DNA of 64,000 nucleotides, taken from Allorhizobium paknamense. Its GTDB lineage: Bacteria; Pseudomonadota; Alphaproteobacteria; Rhizobiales; Rhizobiaceae. The notes under the pieces were generated by a model. That model had not been told where the DNA came from, did no database searches, and was given only the letters and a program-made list of their open reading frames with translations. Within the stretch, counting starts at the first letter, position 1. Each line of letters opens with the position of its first letter. Positions 27,002 through 36,927 of this stretch are shown in pieces. The stretch lies in assembly GCF_030815125.1 (NCBI RefSeq), contig NZ_JAUSWH010000001.1, positions 1 through 64,000 of the forward strand, written 5' to 3'. The position numbers and the translations under genes were made by a program.

Positions 27002-27040
27002 GATCCGTAACCGCGGTCGCGTTTGCCAATTTGCGAGTTT

Positions 27041-27114
27041 TATAGCGCCGTGCGTTTTACCATACGCACGGCGCTATAAAACTTTAAATCTGATTAAGCA
27101 ATTAAGCATTAGCT
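27041..27114 (+). repeat. Family D partial repeat, 14-bp perfect hairpin
   Basis: TATAGCGCCGTGCG (27041-27054) faces CGCACGGCGCTATA (27065-27078) around a 10-base loop, then AAACTTTAAATCTG. This is the GCGCCGTGCGTTTTA half of family D in inverse orientation. It may double as the ferredoxin transcript end. Confidence 0.7.
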
Positions 27115-27262
27115 AAAAAAGCCCCGCAAATCCTTGGGGGACGTGCGGGGCAACAGGGTGCGATCCGCGCCGGTAAAGGGAGGGGGAACCGGCGGCGTGA
27201 CGCACCAGGAGGAACAGAGAACAGCAAGCGCATAGGGTGCTTGCTATGTTCTAATCTAATAC
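27115..27262 (-). ncRNA. Trans-acting sRNA candidate with anti-Shine-Dalgarno loops (AbcR/alpha-r-like architecture)
   Basis: Read on the minus strand this gene-free stretch has the layout of an Hfq-dependent sRNA. Stem 1 is GCAAGC/GCTTGC (27239-27244 with 27224-27229). A single-stranded CTGTTCCTCCT follows (27207-27217). Stem 2 is nested, with GGTGCG/CGCACC outside (27201-27206 with 27157-27162), CGCCGGT/ACCGGCG inside and a loop containing CCCCCTCCC. The terminator is GCCCCGCA/TGCGGGGC (27121-27151) followed by six T residues. Two exposed anti-ribosome-site motifs and a terminator hairpin are typical of AbcR and related alphaproteobacterial sRNAs. The 5' end is a guess; TATTAG or TAGATT near 27256-27264 could be the -10. 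It could instead be the 3' end of the DUF922 transcript. 27263-27384 shows nothing else. Confidence 0.6.
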
Positions 27263-27384
27263 ATCTTCGGGATGTGCACCACTCCGAGAAATTACGGGTG
27301 ATTTCGCGGATATGTTTGCTGTAGCATGAAGGCCGCAGGCCGTGGTTGCGCGAGGCTGGCGGTCCTGCCAGATGAGATTTGGCC

Positions 27385-28011
27385 TTACCGATGCGCCTGC
27401 TTGCCTGCGCGATATTGCAGGAGGCGCAGGATGCGGGCGTTGAAGTTCACAGCTTCGATGCGGTCGAAGCGCACCTGGTCTGCCTCATGCTCGTCGGTTG
27501 CCTTGTCGGTGGCGATTGCCACCTGTTCCTGGAGGATTTCGCAGCTTTTTTCCGGCTTCAGCGCTTTCAGCGTTGTTTCGAGACCGCGAGCATGCTGCAC
27601 GGCAATTTCGGCATGGCGTTCTTCGTGACGCTTGATGTCGGAGGCCAGCGTATCCCAGATGAAGCCGAGTTCCGGTGTGGCTGTTGCGCGGTTTTTCCAG
27701 CGCGGCATGATGATCGTTACGTTGAGCTTGACCGTGACATCGCCGACCGCGCAACGATTGGCGGAGCGGAGATAGTTGATCGTGCCGCCGAATTTGATGC
27801 GCGTGGCACCGGGATGGCGCATGCCGGTCGCGTTGGTGTGCGGCCCCTTTCGCTCCAGTTCGCGGTCAAGATCGGCTGCGGTACGCCCGCTGATCGGAAA
27901 ATAGCTGTAGGATTTGCGGATACGGGTTTCGGCACTGGCCTGGCCGGTGCTGAGTGCCATAATGGCAAGTGCTGCTCCGGCCCATTTCCACATGCAATCC
28001 ATCCGCATCAT
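27385..28011 (-). CDS. DUF922 exported protein, predicted zinc protease
   Basis: A 208-residue protein with a signal peptide (MWKWAGAALAIMALSTGQASA; cut near residue 27) and a DUF922 domain (PF06037). The metal-binding-like motif HEERH in SDIKRHEERHAEIA (near residue 130) resembles the HExxH of metalloproteases, and two cysteines (NRCAVG, KSCEIL) may pair. The start is the first ATG of ATGATG, with AAGGA 5 bases upstream. Proteolytic activity is inferred, not shown. It is divergent from folP, the two starts being 77 bases apart. Confidence 0.82.
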   Translation of the reverse strand: MMRMDCMWKWAGAALAIMALSTGQASAETRIRKSYSYFPISGRTAADLDRELERKGPHTNATGMRHPGATRIKFGGTINYLRSANRCAVGDVTVKLNVTIIMPRWKNRATATPELGFIWDTLASDIKRHEERHAEIAVQHARGLETTLKALKPEKSCEILQEQVAIATDKATDEHEADQVRFDRIEAVNFNARILRLLQYRAGKQAHR

Positions 28012-28088
28012 TGAATTCCTTTAGAGTTTGGGGCATAGCCGGGCGAGTTTCAAGGGAAACCCGTATTTTTCCCGGGATCGAGGGACAG

Positions 28089-28958
28089 GTGAGCAATCAG
28101 CAGCACAGGTGGCTACTGGCGCGGGAACGCAGCCTTATACTGGGCGAAAAAGCCCGCCTGATGGCGATTGTCAACGTCACGCCGGATTCCTTTTCCGATG
28201 GCGGACGGCACGACACGCTGGAGACGGCCTTCCGCCACTGTCTTTCCTGCCTGGAAGAGGGGGCGGATATTCTCGATATTGGCGGGGAATCCACTCGTCC
28301 AGGCGCGCTGCCTGTCTCTACGGCGGAAGAGCAGGATCGTGTGCTGCCGCTGATCGAGCGGCTTACGCGTGAAACCGATGCCCTGATCTCCATCGATACC
28401 TACCGGGCCGAAACCGCACGGGCCGCCCTTCAGGCGGGGGCACATATCGTCAATGATGTGCATGGGCTGCAGCGGGAGCCGGAGATCGCGGCCGTTGCCG
28501 CAGAGCATCGCGCCGGGCTCTGCATCATGCATACGGGCCGCGACCGGCAGCGTCTGGCGGATGTGATCGCGGATCAGAACGCCTTTTTCGAAACCTCGCT
28601 TGCCATTGCCCGGCGGGCCGGAGTACATCCCGGAACAATCCTGCTGGACCCCGGTTTCGGCTTTGCCAAGGAGACCACGGAGATCAATCTTGAACTTCTG
28701 GCGCGACTGCCGGAGCTTCAGTCCCTTGGTTTTCCATTGCTGGTCGGCACCTCGCGCAAACGCTTTCTCGGGACGCTGACGGGCCGGGAGGCCGCAGATC
28801 GCGATGCCGCGACGGCGGCGACTTCGGTGATTGCAAGGACCAAGGGAGCAAGCGTGTTTCGTATTCATAATGTCGCGATCAATCGGGACGCTCTGGCCGT
28901 GGCCGATGCTATGCTCGCTCTTGAAACTCGCTTGGGAAAAGGACATTTCCATGGCTGA
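28089..28958 (+). CDS. folP: Dihydropteroate synthase
   Basis: The enzyme joins p-aminobenzoate to the pterin diphosphate in folate synthesis and is the sulfonamide target. Motifs: MAIVNVTPDSFSDGG near residue 25, DIGGESTRPGA near 65, DPGFGFAKETTEIN near 200, GTSRKRFLG near 230. GTG 28089 with GAGGGA just upstream gives 289 residues; the longer open frame from 27969 runs into the divergent promoter and gene. Its 3' end overlaps folB by 8 bases: first gene of folP-folB-folK. Confidence 0.96.
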   Translation: MSNQQHRWLLARERSLILGEKARLMAIVNVTPDSFSDGGRHDTLETAFRHCLSCLEEGADILDIGGESTRPGALPVSTAEEQDRVLPLIERLTRETDALISIDTYRAETARAALQAGAHIVNDVHGLQREPEIAAVAAEHRAGLCIMHTGRDRQRLADVIADQNAFFETSLAIARRAGVHPGTILLDPGFGFAKETTEINLELLARLPELQSLGFPLLVGTSRKRFLGTLTGREAADRDAATAATSVIARTKGASVFRIHNVAINRDALAVADAMLALETRLGKGHFHG

Positions 28959-29319
28959 TACCTACCGAATTACCCTCAAGAATTGCGGGTTCTTCGCGCG
29001 CCATGGCGTGCATGACCAGGAGGAATTTCTGGGCCAGCGGTTCTTTATCGATGCCGAACTGGAAATCCGGTTTTCGCAGGCCCTGGAAACGGATGAGCTT
29101 GAGGGCACGGTGGATTACGGCAAGGTTTTCCAGGTGATCGAAGAGATCGTGACCGGGCGGCGGCGTTATCTCATCGAAGCCCTAGCCCTGGATATTGCCA
29201 AATCGCTTTGCGACCACTTCGATGCTGTGTTGCGGGCCAGGATTACCGTGCGCAAGCCCAGCGCTCCCATTCGCGGCCTGCTGGATTATGTCGAGGTGTG
29301 CGTTGACCACGTGCGCTGA
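28951..29319 (+). CDS. folB: Dihydroneopterin aldolase
   Basis: A 122-residue enzyme cleaving dihydroneopterin to 6-hydroxymethyl-dihydropterin. Opening YRITLKNCGFFARHGVHDQE carries the catalytic Glu region, DYGKVFQVIEEIV and the Lys of TVRKPSAPI are family features. AGGA lies 7 bases before the ATG. Overlaps folP upstream and folK downstream. Confidence 0.96.
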   Translation: MADTYRITLKNCGFFARHGVHDQEEFLGQRFFIDAELEIRFSQALETDELEGTVDYGKVFQVIEEIVTGRRRYLIEALALDIAKSLCDHFDAVLRARITVRKPSAPIRGLLDYVEVCVDHVR

Positions 29320-29827
29320 TCCGCTGCCCGTGGTGGCGGCGCTGGGCCTCGGCGGCAATCTCGGCGATCCGGTGGAAGCCATGGCCAGGGCATTGCAGGC
29401 GCTGGATCGGCGGGAGGACAGCGCCATGCTGGCCGTTTCCGGTCTTTACCGCACTCCACCCTGGGGCAAGACCGATCAGGCGGACTTCTTCAATGCCTGT
29501 GCACTGGTCAAAACGACGCTATCCCCTTCGGATCTGCTGGATTGCTGTCTCGACCTGGAGCGGGCGATGAAGCGCGTGCGGCTGGAGCGATGGGGGCCAC
29601 GGACGCTCGATATCGATATTCTTTTTTACGGTGATCGGGTGGTCGCGGAAGACCATTTGCACATCCCGCATCCGCGCATGCTGGAGCGTGCTTTTGTGCT
29701 GAAGCCACTGGCCGATATCGCGCCGGATCATGTCATCGCTGAGAAAGCCATCAGCGAGTGGCTTGGGACTGTGGACGCCTCGGACATCAATCTCGCCGAT
29801 GGCAGTGCAGGCTGGTGGCGCCGGTAA
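29303..29827 (+). CDS. folK: 6-hydroxymethyl-7,8-dihydropterin pyrophosphokinase
   Basis: The enzyme transfers pyrophosphate from ATP to hydroxymethyl-dihydropterin, supplying FolP. LGLGGNLGDPVEAMARAL (residues about 15-32), RTPPWGKTDQADFFNACA and RWGPRTLDIDILFY with the two metal Asp residues; IPHPRMLERAFVLKPLADIAP ends the fold. The start is taken as TTG 29303 (GAGGTG upstream, overlapping folB by 17 bases; 174 residues); GTG 29329 is another option. A family C repeat begins immediately after its stop codon. Confidence 0.94.
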   Translation: MTTCADPLPVVAALGLGGNLGDPVEAMARALQALDRREDSAMLAVSGLYRTPPWGKTDQADFFNACALVKTTLSPSDLLDCCLDLERAMKRVRLERWGPRTLDIDILFYGDRVVAEDHLHIPHPRMLERAFVLKPLADIAPDHVIAEKAISEWLGTVDASDINLADGSAGWWRR

Positions 29828-29828
29828 C

Positions 29829-29950
29829 ACCAAGTGTTATTGAAAATGACCTTGGTATTCTCTTTTCGATTATCTCAAGCCTCTGACGCAGTTGAAATAT
29901 TCGTAACCTTTTCAAGGCAAGGAGGCGCACGCATCTTCGATGCCTTGGTC
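29829..29950 (+). repeat. Family C triple-hairpin repeat, copy 1
   Basis: Starts one base after the folK stop. Three parts: ACCAAGTGTTATTGAAAATG..CCTTGGT hairpin; CGATTATCTCAAGCCTCTGA ... CAGTTGAAATATTCG hairpin; TTCAAGGC..GCCTTGG hairpin. Other copies: 43592-43713, 58365-58490, 62699-62823. This copy has diverged most. Confidence 0.75.
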
Positions 29951-30097
29951 TAGGGTGTGTGGACATTCGCCCTTGAGCGGGCTGCAAACGGCAATTTCCT
30001 GCGCTTACCTAGGCTCATGTACTCAAGTACACTCCGCTCCGGTTCTCGAAAATCACCGTTTTCGCCACGCCCAAAGCCGAATGTCCACACACCCTAG
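29950..30097 (+). repeat. Palindromic miniature element, family A, copy 2 (best preserved)
   Basis: 148 bases bounded by perfect 20-base terminal inverted repeats CTAGGGTGTGTGGACATTCG, that is C-TA-GGG ... CCC-TA-G, which is what an IS630/mariner-type insertion into CTAG with TA duplication would leave. The interior folds back on itself around GTACTCAAGTAC. No ORF. Confidence 0.85.
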
Positions 30098-30200
30098 AGC
30101 ATAATCCGACCGGAGTGAAACGAGGATCGACAAGATTATGCTTCAAAAAGAGAATCTTAGAGCGCCGATCTGATTCAATCAGATCGAAAAGCGCTCTAAA
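30098..30200 (+). repeat. Hairpin repeats ahead of the MHS permease gene
   Basis: AGAGCATAATCCG ... AAGATTATGCTTC (about 30096-30144) and GAGCGCCGATCTGATTCAAT ... CAGATCGAAAAGCGCTCTAA (30158-30199), the latter also found inverted at 43447-43484. With C1 and A2 these fill nearly all of the 492-base gap between folK and the permease; 30201-30319 holds an AT-rich promoter-like stretch. Confidence 0.65.
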
Positions 30201-30319
30201 TTCAAAAGCCCGCCATTGCATAATTCTGGTTGGTGGCAGGCGTATAACAGCCATGATAGCCTTCTCCACAGAACAACTATCTCATTCAATAATAATATAA
30301 ATTTCGACTGGAGACATTT

Positions 30320-31633
30320 ATGGCGACACCCATTGCCGAACACGGCGCAACCGGCGCACCAAACGCCAAAAAACTGGATCTCCGCCGCATCATGCTGGCC
30401 AGCGTGATCGGCACGACCATTGAATGGTACGATCTCTTCATCTTCGCCACCGCCTCGGCGCTGGTGTTCAACAAGGTGTTTTTCCCAAGCTTCGATCCGT
30501 TGGCGGGGACACTTCTGGCCTTTAGCACATTCGCCTCCGCCTATCTGTCGCGCATGCTGGGCGCGGCGCTTTTCGGGCATTTCGGCGACCGGCTGGGGCG
30601 AAAATCCACGCTGATGATATCGCTCAGCCTGATGGGTCTTGCCACCTTCGCCATCGGCCTGCTTCCCGGCTATGATACGCTTGGGGCATGGGCGCCCATC
30701 CTGCTTGTCGTGCTGAGACTATTGCAGGGGCTTGCGCTTGGCGGAGAATGGGGCGGCGCGGTGCTGCTGGCGGTGGAGCATGCGCCGAAGGACAAGCGCG
30801 GTCTCTATGGGTCGTGGGTGCAGATCGGCGTGCCCGCTGGCACGTTTCTGGCCAATTCCGCCTTTCTCATCATGTCCGCCCTGCTGCCGCCGGAGAGCTT
30901 TTTGCTCTGGGGCTGGCGGCTGCCGTTTCTCGTCAGTATTCTCCTGGTGGCAATCGGGCTTTATGTGCGCCTGAGCGTGACGGAAACGCCAAGCTTTGCC
31001 AGTTATGCAAAGCAGGCTGAAAAGCACCGGATTCCGCTTGCCGATCTGCTGCGCAAGCATTGGGGAACTGTGCTGCTGGGCGGCGTGGCGACGCTTTCTA
31101 TCGGCTCCTCCTTCAATCTCATAGCAGTCTTCGGCCTCTCCTACGGCACGCAGACTCTGAAACTGCCCAAGCAGGATGTGCTGACGATGATCCTGATCGC
31201 CTGCGCCTTTTGCGTACCCCTTCTGCCCTTCTTCGGCAGACTTTCCGACCGGATCGGCCGGCGAAAGGTGATCCTGGCCGGGATTATTGCGGAAATTCTC
31301 TTTGCCTTTCCAATGTTCTGGCTGATGGACAATGGCGGGCTGCCAGGCGTGCTTCTCGGCTTCCTGCTGATGATGAGCGCCTTTGCCGCCAATTTCGGAC
31401 CGATCGCCACCTTCCTGGCGGAACTCTTCGAAACAGGCCTGCGCTATACCGGGCTTTCGCTGTGCTACATGCTGGCAGGCGTTCTCGGGAGCGCGCTGAC
31501 GCCGATCATCACATCATGGCTTGTGGCAACCACCGGCAATGCGGCTTCGGTCGCCTGGTACATGATGGGCGCTTCCGCCCTATCCGCCATCACGCTGGTC
31601 ATCCTCTCACGCCGGGTGACCGTCTCTGCATGA
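30320..31633 (+). CDS. MFS permease, metabolite:H+ symporter (MHS) subfamily
   Basis: A 437-residue, twelve-helix major facilitator of the MHS subfamily (ShiA, ProP, KgtP relatives). ASVIGTTIEWYDLFIFATAS is the characteristic first helix, GHFGDRLGRKS the loop 2-3 motif, LRLLQGLALGGEWGGAVLL the MHS signature in helix 4-5, and GRLSDRIGRR the second-half repeat. It should import an organic acid or osmolyte with protons; the substrate is not decidable. GGAG precedes the ATG. Convergent with lipA. Confidence 0.9.
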   Translation: MATPIAEHGATGAPNAKKLDLRRIMLASVIGTTIEWYDLFIFATASALVFNKVFFPSFDPLAGTLLAFSTFASAYLSRMLGAALFGHFGDRLGRKSTLMISLSLMGLATFAIGLLPGYDTLGAWAPILLVVLRLLQGLALGGEWGGAVLLAVEHAPKDKRGLYGSWVQIGVPAGTFLANSAFLIMSALLPPESFLLWGWRLPFLVSILLVAIGLYVRLSVTETPSFASYAKQAEKHRIPLADLLRKHWGTVLLGGVATLSIGSSFNLIAVFGLSYGTQTLKLPKQDVLTMILIACAFCVPLLPFFGRLSDRIGRRKVILAGIIAEILFAFPMFWLMDNGGLPGVLLGFLLMMSAFAANFGPIATFLAELFETGLRYTGLSLCYMLAGVLGSALTPIITSWLVATTGNAASVAWYMMGASALSAITLVILSRRVTVSA

Positions 31634-31667
31634 AAAAGGGCGCTCCCTTGACGGGGCGCCCCTCAAA
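31634..31667 (-). terminator. Terminator of lipA (minus), shared gap with the permease
   Basis: Minus strand GGGGCGCCCC ... GGGAGCGCCC hairpin followed by TTTTTC, 19 bases past the lipA stop; its A-rich other flank may also end the plus-strand transcript. Confidence 0.75.
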
Positions 31668-31685
31668 AATAAGGGAAAATTCTAC

Positions 31686-32651
31686 TCAACCAGTTGCGAG
31701 CAGCTTTTCACGATTGGCCTTCAGCCGCGCGAAATCCTCGCCCGCATGGTGCGAAGAGCGGGTCAGCGGGCTGGAAGAGACCATAAGGAAGCCTTTGGTA
31801 TAGGCGATATCTTCGTAAGACTTGAACTCTTCCGGCGTCACGAAGCGCTCGACCTTGTGGTGCTTGCGGGTGGGCTGGAGATATTGGCCGATGGTAAGGA
31901 AATCGACATCCGCCGTGCGCAGGTCGTCCATCAATTGCAGCACTTCATTGCGCTCTTCCCCCAGGCCGACCATGATGCCCGACTTGGTGAACATGGTGGG
32001 GTCCAGTTCCTTCACCCGTTGCAGAAGACGGATGGAGTGGAAGTAACGTGCACCGGGGCGAACGGTAAGATAATTCCCGGCCACCGTTTCCATATTGTGG
32101 TTGAAGACATCCGGCTTGGCGGCCACGACGCGCTCCAGTGCGCCGGGCTTTTTCAAAAAGTCAGGCGTCAGAATTTCAATGGTGGTTTGCGGCGAGGCTT
32201 CACGAATGGCCCAGATGACCTTTTCGAAATGCTCCGCACCGCCATCGGCCAGATCGTCACGATCCACAGAGGTAATGACGACGTGGGACAGGCCCATCTG
32301 GCGCACGGCCTTGGCGACATTGGCGGGTTCATCCTGATCCAGCGCATTCGGCTTGCCGGTCGCCACATTGCAGAAGGCGCAGGCACGGGTACAGATCTCA
32401 CCCATGATCATGAAGGTGGCGTGCTTCTTGTCCCAGCACTCGCCGATATTCGGGCAGCCAGCCTCTTCACAGACCGTCACCAGCTTGTGCGAGCGCACGA
32501 GGTCACGGGTTTCCTGATAGCCCTTGGACACCGGGGCCTTAACCCTGATCCATTCCGGCTTGCGCAGCACTTCCGTATCCGGCTTATGGGCCTTTTCCGG
32601 GTGGCGGACGCGCTTTTCGCCCGGTTGGGTTCTGTCGAGGATGGTAACCAT
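31686..32651 (-). CDS. lipA: Lipoyl synthase
   Basis: A radical-SAM enzyme inserting two sulfurs into octanoyl groups on E2 and lipoyl domains. Auxiliary cluster cysteines are in [13 protein letters not shown] (near residue 60) and the radical-SAM triad is [10 protein letters not shown] (near 88); the C-terminal [12 protein letters not shown] contains the conserved RSSY-like serine. AAAGGAAACACG precedes the ATG. 321 residues, normal. It serves the pyruvate dehydrogenase genes 3-7 kb upstream on the same strand. Confidence 0.96.
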   Translation of the reverse strand: MVTILDRTQPGEKRVRHPEKAHKPDTEVLRKPEWIRVKAPVSKGYQETRDLVRSHKLVTVCEEAGCPNIGECWDKKHATFMIMGEICTRACAFCNVATGKPNALDQDEPANVAKAVRQMGLSHVVITSVDRDDLADGGAEHFEKVIWAIREASPQTTIEILTPDFLKKPGALERVVAAKPDVFNHNMETVAGNYLTVRPGARYFHSIRLLQRVKELDPTMFTKSGIMVGLGEERNEVLQLMDDLRTADVDFLTIGQYLQPTRKHHKVERFVTPEEFKSYEDIAYTKGFLMVSSSPLTRSSHHAGEDFARLKANREKLLATG

Positions 32652-32689
32652 CGTGTTTCCTTTGCCGCAGAGCGGCGACCGTCAAAAAT

Positions 32690-32938
32690 CTACTTACGAG
32701 CCAGCTTTGCGAAGAACAGCAGAATGCAGCCGCCAATGAAGCTGGTGATCAGATAGCCCAGCCAGTCCCCTGCCACGAAGATATCGAAACGCCGCAGGAT
32801 GGCATTGGCAATCACCGAACCGACAATGCCGATGACGATATTCATGAAAATGCCGAAGCGCATATCCATGAGCTTGCCCGCCAGCCATCCGGCAAACCCG
32901 CCCACGATGATGGCCGTAAGCCAGCCGACATTTTCCAT
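32690..32938 (-). CDS. GlsB/YeaQ/YmgE-type small membrane protein
   Basis: An 82-residue protein with three hydrophobic segments (AIIVGGFAGWLAG, GIFMNIVIGIVGSVIAN, LITSFIGGCILLFFA), the transglycosylase-associated family PF04226, often stress induced, function unknown. GAGGG 8 bases before the ATG. It lies 38 bases upstream of lipA and just after the lpdA terminator, so it may be the first gene of a glsB-lipA unit. Confidence 0.88.
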   Translation of the reverse strand: MENVGWLTAIIVGGFAGWLAGKLMDMRFGIFMNIVIGIVGSVIANAILRRFDIFVAGDWLGYLITSFIGGCILLFFAKLARK

Positions 32939-32963
32939 TCCGTGACCCTCGCTTCAAGCTGAA

Positions 32964-32996
32964 AACCCGGCCCTATATAATAGGCCGGGTTCTCTT
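32964..32996 (-). terminator. Terminator of lpdA
   Basis: Minus strand AACCCGGCC, TATTATATA loop, GGGCCGGGTTTTC; begins about 14 bases after the lpdA stop. Confidence 0.8.
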
Positions 32997-33004
32997 GAGC
33001 AATG

Positions 33005-34450
<1,446 letters not shown>

Positions 34451-34527
34451 GGGCGCTTCCACTCCTCGGTTTCCTTGAGGCAGTTCCTTTCGGATCTGCC
34501 CGTAACGGGACTGGAAGCGCGTCCGGC

Positions 34528-34794
34528 TCAGATTGCCGGTGTCTCGGCTTCCGGTTCATGTCGAACCAGCATCCCGTAGATTTCATCCTTGAGCCGCATG
34601 CGCTTCTTGCGAAGATCTTCCATATGGAAGTCGTCAAGCGGCTCGATATTGGTTTCGGCGCGATGAACCTGCCGGTTGACTTCGTGATAGGCATCGAAAA
34701 GCCGGACAAAATGACCGTCCGTTTCTTTGAGATGCCGCATCAGCGGCACGAATTCCGGAAATTCTTCTGCCAGTTCATGCGGTGTGTTGGCCAT
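34528..34794 (-). CDS. DUF465 (YdcH-like) small protein
   Basis: An 88-residue, highly charged helical protein with the DUF465 core HEVNRQVHRAETNIEPLDDF and MEDLRKKRMRLKDEIYGML. Function unknown; the family is common in proteobacteria. GGGGGAAAG precedes the ATG. It lies between the GDSL gene and lpdA on the same strand. Confidence 0.88.
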   Translation of the reverse strand: MANTPHELAEEFPEFVPLMRHLKETDGHFVRLFDAYHEVNRQVHRAETNIEPLDDFHMEDLRKKRMRLKDEIYGMLVRHEPEAETPAI

Positions 34795-34884
34795 GATCTT
34801 TCCCCCAATAACGGTTGCAAGATCAGATTAAACGCACCGCAGCATACCTCCTTGATTCCGATCAACCTGATGGGCCGGGCCGTG

Positions 34885-35523
34885 TCACAGGCCGAGCATC
34901 ATCCGGACCACCGGCTCCAGTCCGCGCCCGATGGCGCGGGTATTCTCCGCATCGAGATGAATGCCATCGAGCGGCGTGGTCCTGGCCACTGAGCCTGCAT
35001 CGAAGAAACCGCATCCCAGTTCATCAGCCGCATCCCGGTACAGGCTCGCCAGCATCGCACCTTCTTCAATGGAGCGATTGAACATGGGGCCGAACATCGG
35101 ATGCGCCGTTTCGCAAATCGGTGGCGGCGAGACGATCAGCACATCCGGGCTCTCGAAATCAAAACCCCAGTCATGCGTCTGAACCTGCCGCACCAGACGT
35201 TTGATACCCTGCACCGCACCGTCCGCCGTGCCCTGTATGCCACGCTTCAGATCATTGGTGCCCAGCATGATGATCACCAGATCGAGCGGCTTGTGCGTCG
35301 CCAGAACCGTCGGCAAAAGCTTCACACCATTGCGCTCGCAATCGCCGAGATAATCGTCATAGGCGGTGGTGCGTCCGTTCAAGCCTTCGGCAATCACCCG
35401 GACGCCGTGGCCAAGCGCCTTCTGCAACACGCTGGTCCAGCGATCCTCATGGGCGTGACGGCCAAGACCAACCGGATCATAGCCCCAGGTCAAACTGTCG
35501 CCGTAGGCGAGAATGGTTTTCAT
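34885..35523 (-). CDS. SGNH/GDSL-family hydrolase
   Basis: A 212-residue esterase-like protein: block I ILAYGDSLTWGY (Ser10 nucleophile region), block III IIMLGTNDLKRG (Asn), block V DGIHLDAENT (catalytic Asp-x-x-His). No signal peptide, so cytoplasmic. Rhizobial homologues are labelled arylesterase or lipolytic enzyme. GGGAGGTG 8 bases before the ATG. 60 bases downstream of pdhC, so it may ride on the pdh transcript; any metabolic link is unproven. Confidence 0.85.
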   Translation of the reverse strand: MKTILAYGDSLTWGYDPVGLGRHAHEDRWTSVLQKALGHGVRVIAEGLNGRTTAYDDYLGDCERNGVKLLPTVLATHKPLDLVIIMLGTNDLKRGIQGTADGAVQGIKRLVRQVQTHDWGFDFESPDVLIVSPPPICETAHPMFGPMFNRSIEEGAMLASLYRDAADELGCGFFDAGSVARTTPLDGIHLDAENTRAIGRGLEPVVRMMLGL

Positions 35524-35583
35524 GCGCGGCGCACCTCCCGAAAACGAGGGGAGAGGCAGGGAAACCCACCTCTCCTCATCTCA

Positions 35584-36912
35584 TTACACCAGCATGCCCA
35601 TCGGGTTTTCGATGTAGCGCTTGAAAGCGCCAATCAGTTCGGCACCCAGAGCGCCATCGACGGAGCGATGGTCGGTGGACAGCGTCACGGTCATGACATT
35701 GGCCACCTTCATTTCGCCGTTCTTCACCACGACACGCTCTTCGCCCGCGCCAACGGCGAGGATGGTGGAGTGCGGCGGGTTGACGACGGCAGCGAAGTGC
35801 TTGACGCCCATCATGCCCATGTTGGACACAGCCGTGGTGCCGCCCTGATATTCCTCGGGCTTCAGCTTGCGTTCCTTGGCGCGCTTGCCGAAATCCTTCA
35901 TCTCGTTGGAGATTGTGGAGAGCGACTTGGTCTCGGCCTTGCGGATGATCGGGGTAATCAGACCGCCCGGAATGGAGACGGCGACGCCGACATCCACATG
36001 CTTGTGCTTGACCATGTTCGTATCCGTCCAGGACACGTTGGCATCCGGCACATCGCGCAGCGCCAGCGCCATGGCCTTGATCACCATGTCATTGACGGAA
36101 AGCTTGTAGACCGGCTTGCCATCCTTTTCAGGGGCAGCGGCATTGAGCTGGGCACGGAGCGCCAGCAGCGCATCCAGTTCGCAATCCACGGTGACGTAGA
36201 AATGCGGAATGGTCTGCTTGGATTCTTGCAGGCGCTTGGCAATGGTCTTGCGCATGCCGTCATGCGGCACAAGCTCGTAGGAACCCGGCTCGAACAGCTT
36301 GAGCACAGCCTCTTCCGACGGGCCTTTGGCAAGGGCCGGAGCCGGGGCAGCGGTGGCAGGTGCGGACGCCGCCTTGGCGCCACCACCGGCAACGGCCTTT
36401 TCCACGTCGCTCTTCACCACGCGGCCCTTGGGGCCGGTGCCGGAAATGGCCTTGAGATCAAGACCGGCATCCTTGGCAAGACGACGGGCCAGCGGCGAGG
36501 AGAAAACGCGGTCGCCGGAAGCTGCCGGAGCGGCAGCAGCCTGCGGAGCCGGGGCGGCAGCGGGGGCTTCTGCCTTGGCGGCAGGTGCCTCAGCCTTCGG
36601 GGCTTCCTTGGGCGCTTCGGCCTTGGCAGGTGCGGCACCACCGCCAGCAGCGGCGGCAGAGACGTCTTCGCCTTCAGCTGCCAGAATGGCGATCAGCGAA
36701 TTGACCTTCACGCCCGCCGTGCCAGCCGGAACGACCAGCTTGGCAACGACGCCTTCGTCAACGGCTTCCACTTCCATGGTCGCCTTGTCGGTTTCGATCT
36801 CGGCGATCACATCGCCGGACTTGACCGTATCGCCTTCCTTGACCAGCCACTTGGCCAGATTGCCTTCTTCCATGGTCGGAGAAAGCGCAGGCATGGTAAT
36901 GTTGATCGGCAT
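35584..36912 (-). CDS. pdhC: Pyruvate dehydrogenase E2, dihydrolipoamide acetyltransferase
   Basis: The core of the pyruvate dehydrogenase complex, forming acetyl-CoA. One lipoyl domain (residues 1-80, lipoyl Lys in [10 protein letters not shown]), an Ala/Pro/Glu linker (about 85-130), the peripheral-subunit-binding domain ([13 protein letters not shown]...[10 protein letters not shown], about 137-175), and a CAT domain with [14 protein letters not shown] near the C terminus (active His). 442 residues. GGGGAGGCGAGG upstream. Third gene of pdhA-pdhB-pdhC, 15 bases after pdhB. Confidence 0.97.
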   Translation of the reverse strand: MPINITMPALSPTMEEGNLAKWLVKEGDTVKSGDVIAEIETDKATMEVEAVDEGVVAKLVVPAGTAGVKVNSLIAILAAEGEDVSAAAAGGGAAPAKAEAPKEAPKAEAPAAKAEAPAAAPAPQAAAAPAASGDRVFSSPLARRLAKDAGLDLKAISGTGPKGRVVKSDVEKAVAGGGAKAASAPATAAPAPALAKGPSEEAVLKLFEPGSYELVPHDGMRKTIAKRLQESKQTIPHFYVTVDCELDALLALRAQLNAAAPEKDGKPVYKLSVNDMVIKAMALALRDVPDANVSWTDTNMVKHKHVDVGVAVSIPGGLITPIIRKAETKSLSTISNEMKDFGKRAKERKLKPEEYQGGTTAVSNMGMMGVKHFAAVVNPPHSTILAVGAGEERVVVKNGEMKVANVMTVTLSTDHRSVDGALGAELIGAFKRYIENPMGMLV

Positions 36913-36927
36913 GAGCCTCGCCTCCCC

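Noticed and set aside
27121..27151. Terminator of the ferredoxin gene on the plus strand
   Set aside because: The T-run follows the stem only on the minus strand (A6 on the plus strand lies before the stem), so it ends a minus-strand transcript.
29829..30200. CRISPR-like array
   Set aside because: The repeats are different palindromic families with no regular spacer length and no cas genes nearby.
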